Source: Pelagimonas sp017744045
GTDB taxonomy: Bacteria > Pseudomonadota > Alphaproteobacteria > Rhodobacterales > Rhodobacteraceae
Length of the DNA stretch: 64,000 nt
NCBI RefSeq assembly: GCF_017744045.1
Contig: NZ_JAGHRD010000020.1
Strand: one strand, 5' to 3'
How positions within the stretch are numbered: position 1 is the stretch's first letter; every line of letters begins with the position of its first letter. Under the pieces are notes generated by a model. The model did not search any database and had not been told where the DNA came from. It was given only the letters and a program-made list of their open reading frames with translations. Both the position numbers and the translations under genes were made by a program. Positions 18,577 to 27,473 of the stretch are shown one piece after another.

Positions 18577-19986
18577 CTAGGGTCGCAGGGTGCGGTGCAG
18601 GGCGATGAGGCCGATGGCGGCGAGGGGGAGGCAGCTGAGGAAGAGCAGGCTCGAGAAGCTGGCGGCTTCGGGCAGGCTCATGTCGGTGTCAAAGCCCAGA
18701 AGGTTGCCGATCAGCCCGATATAGGCCCCGCCAAAGGCGTATCCGATGCGTTGCGCGGTGGAGATGCCCGAGGTGATGCGGGGGATCTCCTCGGGCTCGG
18801 CGGAGGCGGTGGCGTAGCGCAGGATAAAGCTGATTGCGATGCCGAACCCCGCCCCTTCGAGCAGGGCAATGGCGGTCAGCAGCCAGACCGGACCGGTGGG
18901 GAAGGCCAGCGCAAAGCCGAGGATCGAGACGGTGATCATGGCAAAGCCAAGCGCGATCATCTGACCGTCGCGGCTGGCGGGGCTGTTGGAGGTTGCAAAG
19001 GCAGAGAGGCTCCAGCCGATGGCACCGCAGGCGATGATATATCCGGCCTGAAGGGGCGAAAGCGCGTGGAGTTTGACCATGAGCAGCGCGCCATAGATCT
19101 CGTTGGCGACGGTGGCCATGGTGAAGCAGAGCAGCAAGAGCATGATCGCGCCGTTGCGGGTGCGGAGCGAAAAGGCCTGGCGCGGGAACATGCGCGAGCG
19201 GGTGCTGTTGGCGTCGCGGTGCAGGAACATCAGAAAGCTGAGGCTGCCGAGGAGCAGGCAGAGGGTCAGGGTTAGAGGCGAGCTGGTGAGGCCCGAGGCG
19301 GCGACGAGCAGCACAGAGAGGGAGAGCAGGAGCAGGCGCTGCCAGGGGAAGATAGGGGCCTCGGCGGGGTGTTCGGTTGGCGTGCCGTCGGTTTTTTGCA
19401 GCGCGATCCAGAGCGAGAGCGCCAGCGCCTGAGCTGCGAAGGCGACAAAGCCCCAGCGCCAGGTGGCGTATTCCACAAAACCACCCCCCAAGAGCGGACC
19501 GATAAAGGCCGAGGCCCCCCAGGCGGTAGAGACAGAGGCCATGGCCTTGGGGATGAAATGGGCGGGAAAGAGCTGGCGCGCGGCGATGAAGCCAAAGGAG
19601 ACCAGCGCGCCGCCGCCAAACCCCTGCAACAAGCGACCTAGAAGCATGACGGGCATGGAAGGGGCCAGGGCGCTGAGCAGACATCCCAGCGAAAACAGGG
19701 CGGCGGCCAGGCTCATCGGCAGGCGCAACCCGTAGCGCAGGGTCAAAAGGGCACTGGCGGCTCCGGAGGTGATGGAGGCCACGAGATAGAGGGTAAAGGA
19801 CCAGGCCACCAGATGCGCGCCACCAAGGTCGGCCAAAATGGCGGGCATCATGGTGGCGATGATCAGGCTGTCGGCGGCGTGCAGCCAGACCGCAAGGCAG
19901 ACCAAGGCCAGTGATGAGCGATGCGCCGAGCGCAGGAAAGCGGGCCAAGATGTGTTTGGGGCGGGGTGTGTGATGCTCTGCGCCAT
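18577..19986 (-). CDS. MFS multidrug efflux transporter, probably 14-helix (DHA2-like)
   Basis: A 469-residue inner-membrane protein with about 14 hydrophobic segments. Between helices 2 and 3 the motif LRYGLRLP is a weak form of MFS motif A, and GRLLQGFGGGALVS fits motif B/C of drug/H+ antiporters. GGAGTCCCCC precedes the ATG at 19986. Directly upstream is a SoxR-like box in a 19-base-spacer promoter, suggesting induction by redox-cycling compounds. The substrate is inferred only from this promoter. Confidence 0.83.
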   Translation of the reverse strand: MAQSITHPAPNTSWPAFLRSAHRSSLALVCLAVWLHAADSLIIATMMPAILADLGGAHLVAWSFTLYLVASITSGAASALLTLRYGLRLPMSLAAALFSLGCLLSALAPSMPVMLLGRLLQGFGGGALVSFGFIAARQLFPAHFIPKAMASVSTAWGASAFIGPLLGGGFVEYATWRWGFVAFAAQALALSLWIALQKTDGTPTEHPAEAPIFPWQRLLLLSLSVLLVAASGLTSSPLTLTLCLLLGSLSFLMFLHRDANSTRSRMFPRQAFSLRTRNGAIMLLLLCFTMATVANEIYGALLMVKLHALSPLQAGYIIACGAIGWSLSAFATSNSPASRDGQMIALGFAMITVSILGFALAFPTGPVWLLTAIALLEGAGFGIAISFILRYATASAEPEEIPRITSGISTAQRIGYAFGGAYIGLIGNLLGFDTDMSLPEAASFSSLLFLSCLPLAAIGLIALHRTLRP

Positions 19987-20012
19987 GGGGGACTCCGTTG
20001 TTGACGCAGATA

Positions 20013-20043
20013 TGTTTAGGCCTTCAAGTGTACTTGAGGGGAA
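20013..20043 (-). promoter_or_regulatory. SoxR/MerR-type promoter of the MFS gene
   Basis: On the minus strand: -35-like TTCCCC (20043-20038), exactly 19 bases, then -10-like TAAACA (20018-20013). The spacer carries a near-palindrome, CCTCAAGTACACTTGAAG (20039-20022 read on the minus strand), matching 15 of 18 positions of the SoxR box CCTCAAGTTAACTTGAGG. A 19-base spacer is the hallmark of MerR-family activated promoters. Confidence 0.65.
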
Positions 20044-20099
20044 GGATTTTGAATTGTTTTAAAACAGTGGGTTAGGTGATTCTTCTTTTGAAGGGAGAC

Positions 20100-20144
20100 C
20101 GGTTCCGGCATAAAGTCCACGCTTGGGGCGCGGGGCCGGAACCG
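20100..20144 (-). terminator. Inverted repeat downstream of the M16 peptidase gene
   Basis: CGGTTCCGGC (20100-20109) and GCCGGAACCG (20135-20144) form a perfect 10-bp stem with a 25-base loop just after the peptidase stop at 20157. No T run follows directly on the minus strand, so it may be a factor-assisted terminator or 3' stabiliser. Confidence 0.45.
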
Positions 20145-20156
20145 AGTTTTGGTCTG

Positions 20157-21455
20157 TTATTGCGCCGCAATCAGGCGGGGTTTGGGGTTTGCGTCCTGAC
20201 CGCGGAGCCAAGCGCGCAACTGGTCGAATTTCGGCGCGTGACGGTTGGAACCGCCGGTGAGGATGGTCGGCTCAAGCGCCAAGAGAGCGGCCCCGGCGGT
20301 TTTGACCTGATCTTCGGTCAGGGCCTGATAACGGGCTTGGGCCGCGTCCCAGTCGAAAAGCCGGTTGTGATAGACCCATTGTTCCTGCAGCCAACCGGCG
20401 CGGGCGGTGAGATCGTCCAATCCAGCCCGGGCACCGTTGAGAATACGGCGTTTGTGCCGGTCAAACAGGCCATCGGGCAGGGATTGGGTCGCGCTGAGCA
20501 TGGTTTCCGCCATGACCTGAGCCACTTCGCGGATCTTTTTCAGCTCGCCATTCACATCGACATTGAAAAAGCTGTTATCGGCCACGCCGTAATCTCCGGC
20601 CCAGACGCCATAGACCAGGCCGCGCTTTTCGCGCAATTCCTGCATCAAAAGCGATTGGCCATGCCCCCCGAGAATATCGATAAAAGCGCGGGCGGCGCGG
20701 TGCTGATCTTCGTCGAAATGCGAGAAATCATAAGAGAGGCGCACGGTCGCCGTGTCGCCGGTATGGCTGAAATGCATCTGATCGGGGGTGAAGTCGAAAC
20801 GGGGATGGCGGGCCTTTTCGCCGCGCGGCAGGGCGTGGAAGTTTTGTTCAACTGCGCTGACCACCTCGTCTAGCGAGAGGTCACCAGCGATGGAAATCAC
20901 CAGGTTTTCACCGACATAGAAACGGTTGTGATGCGTCAGAAGATTTTCGCGGGTGATCGACTCGAGCGTTTCGGGATGACCGATGATCGGATTATGCAAG
21001 CCGGGATCGGAATAAGAGATCTCGTAAAACGTTTCGCGCATGGAGCATTGATAACAGCCGCGACAATTTTCGCGCTCGATGATCTGCTTTTCCAGCGCGA
21101 TGTCCTCTTCCGCTAGGTTTGGTGACAAGAGCATGTCTGCCATGATCTCCAAGGCCTGTGGCAGGTCCTCTTTGACCACTTGTGCGGTGTAGGTTGTGCT
21201 GTCCTCATCGGTGCAGGCGTTGATCTCGCCGCCCAGCATTTCGATCATCTGGTGGATTTCATCACCTGTGCGCGAGGCAGAGCCGCGAAACATCAGATGT
21301 TCCAGCAGGTGAGAAATTCCGGCTTGGTCCGGGGTTTCGTGGATGGATCCCACGCGGAAAGAGACAGAAATGGCGACGGTTTGGAAATGTGGTGCGCTGT
21401 CGAGCAGGATGTCGGTGCCGTTTGGCAAAGTGGCATGGTGGGCGGTGTAATGCAT
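20157..21455 (-). CDS. M16-family zinc peptidase (insulinase/processing-peptidase type)
   Basis: A 432-residue protein with the inverted zinc motif HxxEH (H49-L-L-E52-H53) and the third ligand candidate E129, exactly 76 residues further, as in catalytic M16B peptidases. The C-terminal half carries the second M16 domain (RAARAFIDILGGHGQSLLMQELREKRGLVYG). No signal peptide is visible. It stands as its own unit downstream of the LacI gene on the same strand. The substrate is unknown; peptide or signal-peptide turnover is typical of the family. Confidence 0.85.
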   Translation of the reverse strand: MHYTAHHATLPNGTDILLDSAPHFQTVAISVSFRVGSIHETPDQAGISHLLEHLMFRGSASRTGDEIHQMIEMLGGEINACTDEDSTTYTAQVVKEDLPQALEIMADMLLSPNLAEEDIALEKQIIERENCRGCYQCSMRETFYEISYSDPGLHNPIIGHPETLESITRENLLTHHNRFYVGENLVISIAGDLSLDEVVSAVEQNFHALPRGEKARHPRFDFTPDQMHFSHTGDTATVRLSYDFSHFDEDQHRAARAFIDILGGHGQSLLMQELREKRGLVYGVWAGDYGVADNSFFNVDVNGELKKIREVAQVMAETMLSATQSLPDGLFDRHKRRILNGARAGLDDLTARAGWLQEQWVYHNRLFDWDAAQARYQALTEDQVKTAGAALLALEPTILTGGSNRHAPKFDQLRAWLRGQDANPKPRLIAAQ

Positions 21456-21527
21456 CAGGGATACCTCTTGAAATCGAAGAGAGGTTGAGCCCTGCCTGAT
21501 GGCATTAATGCGGCAGAAAGGTGGTAT

Positions 21528-21545
21528 TGACGCGAATTTGCGTCA
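21528..21545. promoter_or_regulatory. Palindrome upstream of the M16 peptidase gene
   Basis: TGACGC-GAATTT-GCGTCA: perfect 6-bp arms around an AT-rich centre, in the 115-bp gap between the LacI-type gene and the peptidase gene. It is a plausible operator; the binding protein could be the adjacent LacI regulator, but LacI-family sites usually have a central CG, which this lacks. Confidence 0.35.
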
Positions 21546-21570
21546 GGTGTTTGGTAGTTGATGTCACGCC

Positions 21571-22566
21571 CTAGCGTTCCTGCGGAATCTCGACCTGTTG
21601 CATCAGGGGTTTTTCTGGTTGTTCGATCTGGGCGATTGCGGCGCGGGCGAGGAAGGCGCCGGCGGTCAGGGCGTCCTCTTGGACGCTGTGGATCGGGGGG
21701 CGGAAACGTTGCAGGAAATTGGCCGATTCCTTGGAAAACACATCGACATCCTCGCCGATGCGCAGACCGGCCTGTTCCAGCCCAGAGACGCCAGCCATGC
21801 AGGAATTGGCAGAGCCAAAGATCATACCGTCAAAGCGCCGCCCCTGCTGCATCTTGGTGGCCATGCTGGCCTCGACCTTTTGCACCGGATCTTCGGAGGT
21901 CACGGTTTGAAACACATGAAGCTCAACGCCTTGGGCCTTGGCCTCGTCGGTGGCGGCGGTGATCATTTCCCGACCGTAAAAGATGCAGGGAGGGGGCGCG
22001 ACGATCCCGATTGAACGCCGCCCCTTGGCGGCCAGATGGCGCAGGGCGAGACGGGCAAAGACGGCATTATCATAGTCGTAATAGGCGTGTTGATCGCTCC
22101 ATTCGGTGCGGCCATGGGTGGCAAAGGGAAAGTTGCGCTCCATCAGATATTGCACACGGGGATCCTGCGGCAATGTCTGGTTGAAAATCACCGCATCGGC
22201 GGCATTGGTTTCCACCACATGGCGCAGGGCGCGCATGGGGTCTTCGTCTGCAAAGCTTGGCGTGATTGTCAGGTGATATTGCGTGTTGCGCAGCGCCGAG
22301 GCCGCGCCGTTGATCAGGCGCGCGGTAAAGTTCATCACCTCGACCTCGGGCGAGAGCAGCAGCGAGATCACATAATTGCGACCGGTGCGCAGCCGTAGCC
22401 CGGCACGGTTGGGCACATAGCCAATCTCTTGGGCAATCTTTTGCACACGGTCGCGGGTGTGTTCGCCGATATCTTTGGCGCCTGACAGGGCGCGGGACAC
22501 GGTCGGCACAGCCAGGCCGGTCATCTGGGCAATCGTCTTAAGCGTTGGGCGCGGGTTCTCGGTCAT
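21571..22566 (-). CDS. LacI-family transcriptional regulator
   Basis: A 331-residue regulator. Residues about 7-55 form the LacI helix-turn-helix and hinge (TIAQMTGLAVPTVSRALSG, then YVPNRAGLRLRTGR), followed by a periplasmic-binding-like sensor domain (YYDYDNAVFARLALRHLAAKG; DGMIFGSANSCMAGV). I chose the ATG at 22566; an in-frame TTG three codons upstream is the alternative. No sugar transport genes adjoin it, so the ligand is unclear. A TATCG-N4-CGATA inverted repeat lies at 22607-22620 and may be its own operator. Confidence 0.85.
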   Translation of the reverse strand: MTENPRPTLKTIAQMTGLAVPTVSRALSGAKDIGEHTRDRVQKIAQEIGYVPNRAGLRLRTGRNYVISLLLSPEVEVMNFTARLINGAASALRNTQYHLTITPSFADEDPMRALRHVVETNAADAVIFNQTLPQDPRVQYLMERNFPFATHGRTEWSDQHAYYDYDNAVFARLALRHLAAKGRRSIGIVAPPPCIFYGREMITAATDEAKAQGVELHVFQTVTSEDPVQKVEASMATKMQQGRRFDGMIFGSANSCMAGVSGLEQAGLRIGEDVDVFSKESANFLQRFRPPIHSVQEDALTAGAFLARAAIAQIEQPEKPLMQQVEIPQER

Positions 22567-22575
22567 CGACTGCAA

Positions 22576-22866
22576 GGCCTGCCTATATCGCGGGTACTCT
22601 TCTTTTTATCGAGACCGATATTTGGCAACAAGCAGACACCGATCCCGTACTGGTTTATGAAGCGTGCGATAAACGGAATGTAATGTAAATCCTTGGGAAT
22701 TTGATTTTACCGTTGAATTAATTCGGGATGAACAAAGCCGAAACATGACCAAAGCTTGGCCCGAAAAATGGGCAAAACCCGCTGCTTTGCCTAAGAAAAA
22801 GAATCAGGCACCTGCTTGACGATTGTCAATTAGGTCGGCGGGGTGGGCTGGTAGCGATTGGCCAAG
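22576..22866. promoter_or_regulatory. lacI-nos divergent intergenic region
   Basis: Contains the candidate lacI operator (22607-22620) near the left and the FNR/NNR-type box (22816-22829) near the right. The central part (about 22660-22800) is AT-rich for this genome and holds no gene that I can support. Confidence 0.5.
22816..22829 (+). promoter_or_regulatory. FNR/NNR-type box upstream of the nos operon
   Basis: TTGAC-GATT-GTCAA, perfect 5-bp arms with a 4-base spacer. This is the form recognised by Crp/Fnr-family regulators such as Nnr/Dnr/FnrP that switch on denitrification genes under low oxygen and nitric oxide. It is centred 44 bases before the first nos-operon ATG at 22867. At the usual -41.5 placement, transcription would begin only 2-3 bases before that codon. 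Confidence 0.7.
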
Positions 22867-23343
22867 ATGTCAAACGCCGCCTCCATACTCCGCCCAAGGC
22901 GAGATTCGGGCCGCAGCCGCTGGGTTGCGGTGCTGGGGATTTTGGCGCTGTGTCTGCAAATCCTGACTCCGGGTTTGGGCAGCGCCCAGGCCGGCGATTG
23001 GATGGTGATTTGCGCCGATGGGGGCGAGCAGCGGGTTCAGATTGATCTGGCAACGGGCACACCTGTTGAGGATCAACCCTGCCCCGATTGTGACAGCTGC
23101 CGCTTTTGCGCCGCTGGCGTTGATTTGGGGCTGGCCCCGGTCTGCGGAAAGACTGACGCGGGTTTTCTGGTCGCGCAGATAGACGCGCTGCCTCCGTCCC
23201 ATGTGACGCGTAAGACGCGCAATCTGTGGCCCAGTACCCGAGGCCCCCCGGCAGCGGGCTTGGTGGGCATTCCCGATACCAATTCGGACCGCGCATTCCG
23301 CGCGATCTCAGCGTTGAACCTTAAGATGGAGGGGGCGCTGTGA
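22867..23343 (+). CDS. Cysteine-rich nos-operon leader protein, DUF2946-like
   Basis: A 158-residue exported or membrane-anchored protein. A hydrophobic segment (WVAVLGILALCLQIL, about residues 19-34) ends in a cleavage-like AQAGD. The mature part has ICADGG and the cysteine cluster CPDCDSCRFC, plausible for metal (copper) binding. Short DUF2946-type proteins are found next to nos and copper genes. Its stop overlaps the nosR start by four bases (GTGA), so it is translationally coupled to nosR. Role is inferred as an accessory to N2O reductase maturation or regulation. Confidence 0.65.
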   Translation: MSNAASILRPRRDSGRSRWVAVLGILALCLQILTPGLGSAQAGDWMVICADGGEQRVQIDLATGTPVEDQPCPDCDSCRFCAAGVDLGLAPVCGKTDAGFLVAQIDALPPSHVTRKTRNLWPSTRGPPAAGLVGIPDTNSDRAFRAISALNLKMEGAL

Positions 23344-25520
23344 GTGTGAAAAGCGCAGTCTTCTCGTGCCTCATTGGCAGCCTGATCTGGCTGATGGCGG
23401 TTGTCGCGCCAGCACATGCAGACAGTCTTGAGTCCTTTTTGCCAGAGCTGGTGCCCGGTGAGTTGGTCCCCGGTGCGGAGGCGTTTGGCCCGGTGCGCGA
23501 TGATGTTAAGGTCGCGCCGGTGCTCAAGGGTGGTGAAACCGTCGCCTGGGCGTTTCTGACCTCGGATTTTGTTGGCACCACCGGCTATAGCGGCAAGCCG
23601 ATCCATGTGGTTGCAGCGATTAACGCCGAGGCGGTGCTGACCGGGGTCAAGCTGGTCAAACATAGCGAGCCGATCGTGTTGATCGGCATTCCCAATTCCA
23701 AGATGGTCAAGCTGACCGAAGGCTATGCCGGGCTGGATCTCAAGGCCGAGGCGGCCTCGGGCGGGGATGCCCATGATCTCGACATTATCTCGGGCGCGAC
23801 TGTGACGATCATGGTGATTGATGACAGTCTGGTGCGCGGCGGGATCAAGGTGGCGCGGGCGCTGGGGCTGGGCGGGTTGAGCCAGGTCGAAACCGGACCG
23901 AAACGCGCCGTGGATATGGACAAGGTCGAGGTCAGCGATTGGACCACCCTGTCAGGTGACGGCTCGGTGCGGCGGCTGACGCTGGATATTGGTCAGGTCA
24001 ACACGGCCTTTCAGGGTCATGACCACCCCAAAGCCGCCAAGCGCCCGGAAGCGGGCGAGCCGGGCGATACCTATATCGACATGCATATGGCGCTGGTTTC
24101 GGTGCCCAGTATCGGGAAAACCCTGTTGGGCGAGGCCGAGTATAAGAACCTGATCGACTGGCTGGAACCGGGCGAAGAGGCAGTTCTGGTGCTCGGGCGC
24201 GGGGCCTATAGCTTTAAGGGCTCGGGCTATGTGCGCGGCGGGATTTTTGACCGCATTCAATTGATCCAGGGCGATAATTCGGTGCGGTTCTTTGACCGCC
24301 AGCAACGCCGGTTGGGCGAGTTGGCCACCGATGACAGCCCAAGTTTCACCGAATTGGATATCTTTAAGATCCCCGCCGAGGCCGAATTTGACCCGGCCGA
24401 GCCGTTTCGCATGCAACTGCTTGCGCAGCGTTCGGTCGGGGCCTTGGAGCGGATCTTTTTGACCTTTGATCTGGGTTACAAACTGCCCGAACGGTTCTTG
24501 CTGCCGGTGCAGGCCCCCAAAGTTGTCGATGATGCCAGCGCCGAGGCTGCGGCCAAGGCGGCGCTATGGCAGCGCATCTGGAAAGATCGCACTGTCGAGA
24601 TCGGCGTGCTGGGCGTGATGCTGCTGGTGCTGACCGCCACCTTCTTTTTCCAGTTCCAGGCGACGATGAAGGCGCGCGTGTTTTACTGGTTCCGCATCGG
24701 TTACCTGACAATGGCGCTGTTTTTCATCGGTTGGTACGCCAATACGCAGTTGAGCGTGGTCAACCTGATGGCGCTGGCCGGGAGCCTGAAAAGTGGCTTT
24801 ACCTGGGATGCGTTCCTAATGGATCCGCTGGTGTTCATCCAATGGTTTGCCATTGCAGCGGCACTGCTGTTCTGGGGGCGCGGGGCCTATTGTGGCTGGC
24901 TGTGTCCGTTTGGCGCGCTGCAAGAGCTGACCAACAAGATCGCGCGGGCGCTGAACGTGCCGCAGGTCACTCTGCCCTGGGGGCTGCACGAACGGCTTTG
25001 GGCGGTGAAATACATGATCTTTCTCGGATTGTTCGGACTGTCCATGGTGTCGATCCCACTGGCGGAAACCTATGCCGAGGTTGAACCCTTCAAAACTGCG
25101 ATCATCCTGAAATTCGTGCGCGACTGGCCCTTTGTGGTCTTTGCCCTGGCGCTGTTGGGGGCGGGGCTGTTCATCGAACGGTTCTATTGCCGCTATCTCT
25201 GCCCGTTGGGCGCGGCCCTCGCGATTCCGGCACGCATCCGCATGTTTGACTGGCTGAAACGCTACAAGGAATGCGGCACGCCCTGCCAGACCTGCGCCAA
25301 TGAATGCCCGGTGCAGGCGATCCACCCCACGGGTGAGATCAACCCGAATGAATGCGTGAACTGCCTGCATTGTCAGGTGCTCTATCAATCCAACACGAAA
25401 TGTCCGGTCGTGATCCGCCAGCTCAAGCGGCGGGCCAAGGTCGGGGCGGGGGAGTTGAAGGTTCCAACCGGAAACGCCCCGGCAAACCACCCCAATGCCA
25501 AACCCACCACATCGTCGTAA
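23340..25520 (+). CDS. nosR: NosR, flavin/iron-sulfur membrane protein for N2O reduction
   Basis: A 726-residue polytopic protein needed for nosZ expression and electron delivery to N2O reductase. A signal peptide is followed by a periplasmic FMN-binding domain (about residues 70-185) with SGATVT, whose threonine is the expected covalent FMN site. About six transmembrane helices follow from residue 415, with CGWLCP (about 517) and CRYLCP (about 616). Two ferredoxin-type clusters close the protein (CxxxCxxCxxxCP at 645 and CVNCLHC at 671). GTG start with GGAGG upstream. Confidence 0.95.
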   Translation: MSVKSAVFSCLIGSLIWLMAVVAPAHADSLESFLPELVPGELVPGAEAFGPVRDDVKVAPVLKGGETVAWAFLTSDFVGTTGYSGKPIHVVAAINAEAVLTGVKLVKHSEPIVLIGIPNSKMVKLTEGYAGLDLKAEAASGGDAHDLDIISGATVTIMVIDDSLVRGGIKVARALGLGGLSQVETGPKRAVDMDKVEVSDWTTLSGDGSVRRLTLDIGQVNTAFQGHDHPKAAKRPEAGEPGDTYIDMHMALVSVPSIGKTLLGEAEYKNLIDWLEPGEEAVLVLGRGAYSFKGSGYVRGGIFDRIQLIQGDNSVRFFDRQQRRLGELATDDSPSFTELDIFKIPAEAEFDPAEPFRMQLLAQRSVGALERIFLTFDLGYKLPERFLLPVQAPKVVDDASAEAAAKAALWQRIWKDRTVEIGVLGVMLLVLTATFFFQFQATMKARVFYWFRIGYLTMALFFIGWYANTQLSVVNLMALAGSLKSGFTWDAFLMDPLVFIQWFAIAAALLFWGRGAYCGWLCPFGALQELTNKIARALNVPQVTLPWGLHERLWAVKYMIFLGLFGLSMVSIPLAETYAEVEPFKTAIILKFVRDWPFVVFALALLGAGLFIERFYCRYLCPLGAALAIPARIRMFDWLKRYKECGTPCQTCANECPVQAIHPTGEINPNECVNCLHCQVLYQSNTKCPVVIRQLKRRAKVGAGELKVPTGNAPANHPNAKPTTSS

Positions 25521-25533
25521 AGGAGGACATCCT

Positions 25534-27459
25534 ATGACCGAAGAAACCAAAACCAACCTGTCGGTGACCCGTCGCGGATTGCTGGGGGCCACCGCCACCG
25601 GGGCCGCAGTGGCCGCCACTGGAGTCGGCTCTGCCTTGCTGGGCGCGAGCGAAGCATCGGCCGCCACCGGCGCAAGCTGGCATCTCGCCCCCGGTGATCT
25701 GGACGAATATTATGGCTTCTGGTCCTCGGGTCAGACCGGCGAGCTGCGCATTCTGGGCGTGCCGTCGATGCGCGAGCTGATGCGCGTTCCGGTCTTTAAC
25801 CGCTGCTCGGCCACCGGCTGGGGCCAGACCAATGAATCGCTGAAAATCCTGACCGAGGGCCTGCTGCCCGAGACCAAGGAATTCCTGCACGCCAATGGCA
25901 AAGTCACCTATGACAATGGCGATTTGCACCACCCGCATATGTCCTTCACCGATGGCACCTATGATGGTCGTTTCCTGTTCATGAACGACAAGGCCAATAC
26001 CCGCGTGGCGCGGGTGCGCTGTGACGTGATGAAATGCGACAAGATCATCGAGATCCCGAACGCATTGGACATCCACGGGCTGCGCCCACAGAAATTCCCA
26101 CGCACCGGCTATGTCTTTGCCAATGGTGAACATGAGGCACCGCTGGTCAATGACGGCAAGGTGCTGGATGATCCAGAGCAATATGTGAACATCTTCACCG
26201 CGATTGACGGGGACGAGATGCAGGTTGCCTGGCAGGTGATCGTGTCCGGCAACCTGGACAACACCGATTGCGACTATCAGGGCAAATACGCCTTCTCGAC
26301 CTCGTATAATTCGGAAATGGGCACCAACCTGTCCGAGATGACCGAGAACGAGCTGGATCACGTTGTTGTCTTTAATATCAAGGCGATTGAAGAGGCGATT
26401 GCCGCGGGAAATTACCAGGAACTGAACGGGGCCAAAGTGGTTGACGGGCGCAAAGGTGCTCCGGGCAAGCTGACCCGTTACATCCCGATCCCGAACTCGC
26501 CCCATGGTGTGAACGCCGCGCCTGACAAGAAACACATCATGATCAACGGCAAGCTTAGCCCAACCGTGTCCGTGATCGATGTGACCAAGGTCGATGCGCT
26601 GTTTGACAGTGATGCCGATCCGCGCAGCGCCGTTGTGGCGGAACCGCAGCTGGGTCTTGGCCCGCTTCACACTGCCTTTGACGGGCGTGGCAATGCCTAT
26701 ACCACCCTGTTCCTGGACAGCCAGGTGGTGAAATGGGACATCGCCAAAGCGATCGAAGCCTATGCGGGTGCCGATGTTGATCCGATCCTCGACAAGGTCG
26801 ACGTGCAGTATCAGCCCGGCCACAACTCGACCTCGATGGGGGAAACCGCCGAGGCTGATGGCAAATGGCTGGTCTCGATGAACAAGTTCTCCAAGGACCG
26901 GTTCCTGAATGTGGGGCCGCTCAAGCCTGAGAACGAGCAGTTGATCGACATTTCCGGCGACAAGATGAAGGTTGTTCATGACGGCCCGACCTTTGCCGAA
27001 CCGCATGACAGCATCATCGTGCATCGTTCCAAGGTGACCCCCAAAGATGTTTGGGAGCGTAATGATCCGATGTGGGCGGATGCGGCAGCGCAAGCGGCGG
27101 CAGATGGTGTTGATCTGGAAGAGGGTGCCGAAGAGATCATCCGTGACAAGGACGATCCGACCAAGGTGCGCGTCTATATGACCTCCACCGCGCCGGTGTT
27201 CTCTTGGGAGAAATTCGAGGTCAATCAAGGCGACGAGGTCACCGTCTATGTCACCAACCTGGATGATGTTGACGACGTGACCCACGGCTTCTGTCTGGCG
27301 AATTTCGGTGTCGCGATGGAGGTTGGCCCGATGGCCACCGCCTCGGTCACCTTTGTTGCGGAACGTCCGGGCGTGCATTGGTTCTATTGCCAGTGGTTCT
27401 GCCACGCGCTGCACATGGAAATGCGCGGCCGCATGTTCGTGAAACCACGCGCTGCCTAA
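25534..27459 (+). CDS. nosZ: Nitrous oxide reductase, clade I (TAT-exported)
   Basis: A 641-residue periplasmic multicopper enzyme reducing N2O to N2. The Tat signal (SVTRRGLLGA, cleavage near SEASA, about residue 43) marks clade I. The seven-bladed propeller binding CuZ runs to about residue 510 with the histidines of DLHHPHMSF and others. The C-terminal cupredoxin domain carries CuA ligands in HGFC (about 586) and FYCQWFCHALHMEM (about 617-630). AAGGAGGACATCCT precedes the ATG at 25534. Copper genes follow immediately. Confidence 0.97.
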   Translation: MTEETKTNLSVTRRGLLGATATGAAVAATGVGSALLGASEASAATGASWHLAPGDLDEYYGFWSSGQTGELRILGVPSMRELMRVPVFNRCSATGWGQTNESLKILTEGLLPETKEFLHANGKVTYDNGDLHHPHMSFTDGTYDGRFLFMNDKANTRVARVRCDVMKCDKIIEIPNALDIHGLRPQKFPRTGYVFANGEHEAPLVNDGKVLDDPEQYVNIFTAIDGDEMQVAWQVIVSGNLDNTDCDYQGKYAFSTSYNSEMGTNLSEMTENELDHVVVFNIKAIEEAIAAGNYQELNGAKVVDGRKGAPGKLTRYIPIPNSPHGVNAAPDKKHIMINGKLSPTVSVIDVTKVDALFDSDADPRSAVVAEPQLGLGPLHTAFDGRGNAYTTLFLDSQVVKWDIAKAIEAYAGADVDPILDKVDVQYQPGHNSTSMGETAEADGKWLVSMNKFSKDRFLNVGPLKPENEQLIDISGDKMKVVHDGPTFAEPHDSIIVHRSKVTPKDVWERNDPMWADAAAQAAADGVDLEEGAEEIIRDKDDPTKVRVYMTSTAPVFSWEKFEVNQGDEVTVYVTNLDDVDDVTHGFCLANFGVAMEVGPMATASVTFVAERPGVHWFYCQWFCHALHMEMRGRMFVKPRAA

Positions 27460-27473
27460 GAAAGGCGTATGAG

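Noticed and set aside
20100..20144. Inverted repeat considered as a riboswitch or attenuator
   Set aside because: It lies downstream of the M16 gene and about 110 bp before nothing on the plus strand that it could control, so a 3'-end role is simpler.
25423..27414. A 663-codon open frame on the minus strand opposite nosZ
   Set aside because: It mirrors the codon structure of nosZ, a well-conserved enzyme on the plus strand; its translation shows no domain pattern and is His/Gly/Arg-rich as typical for antisense frames in GC-rich DNA.
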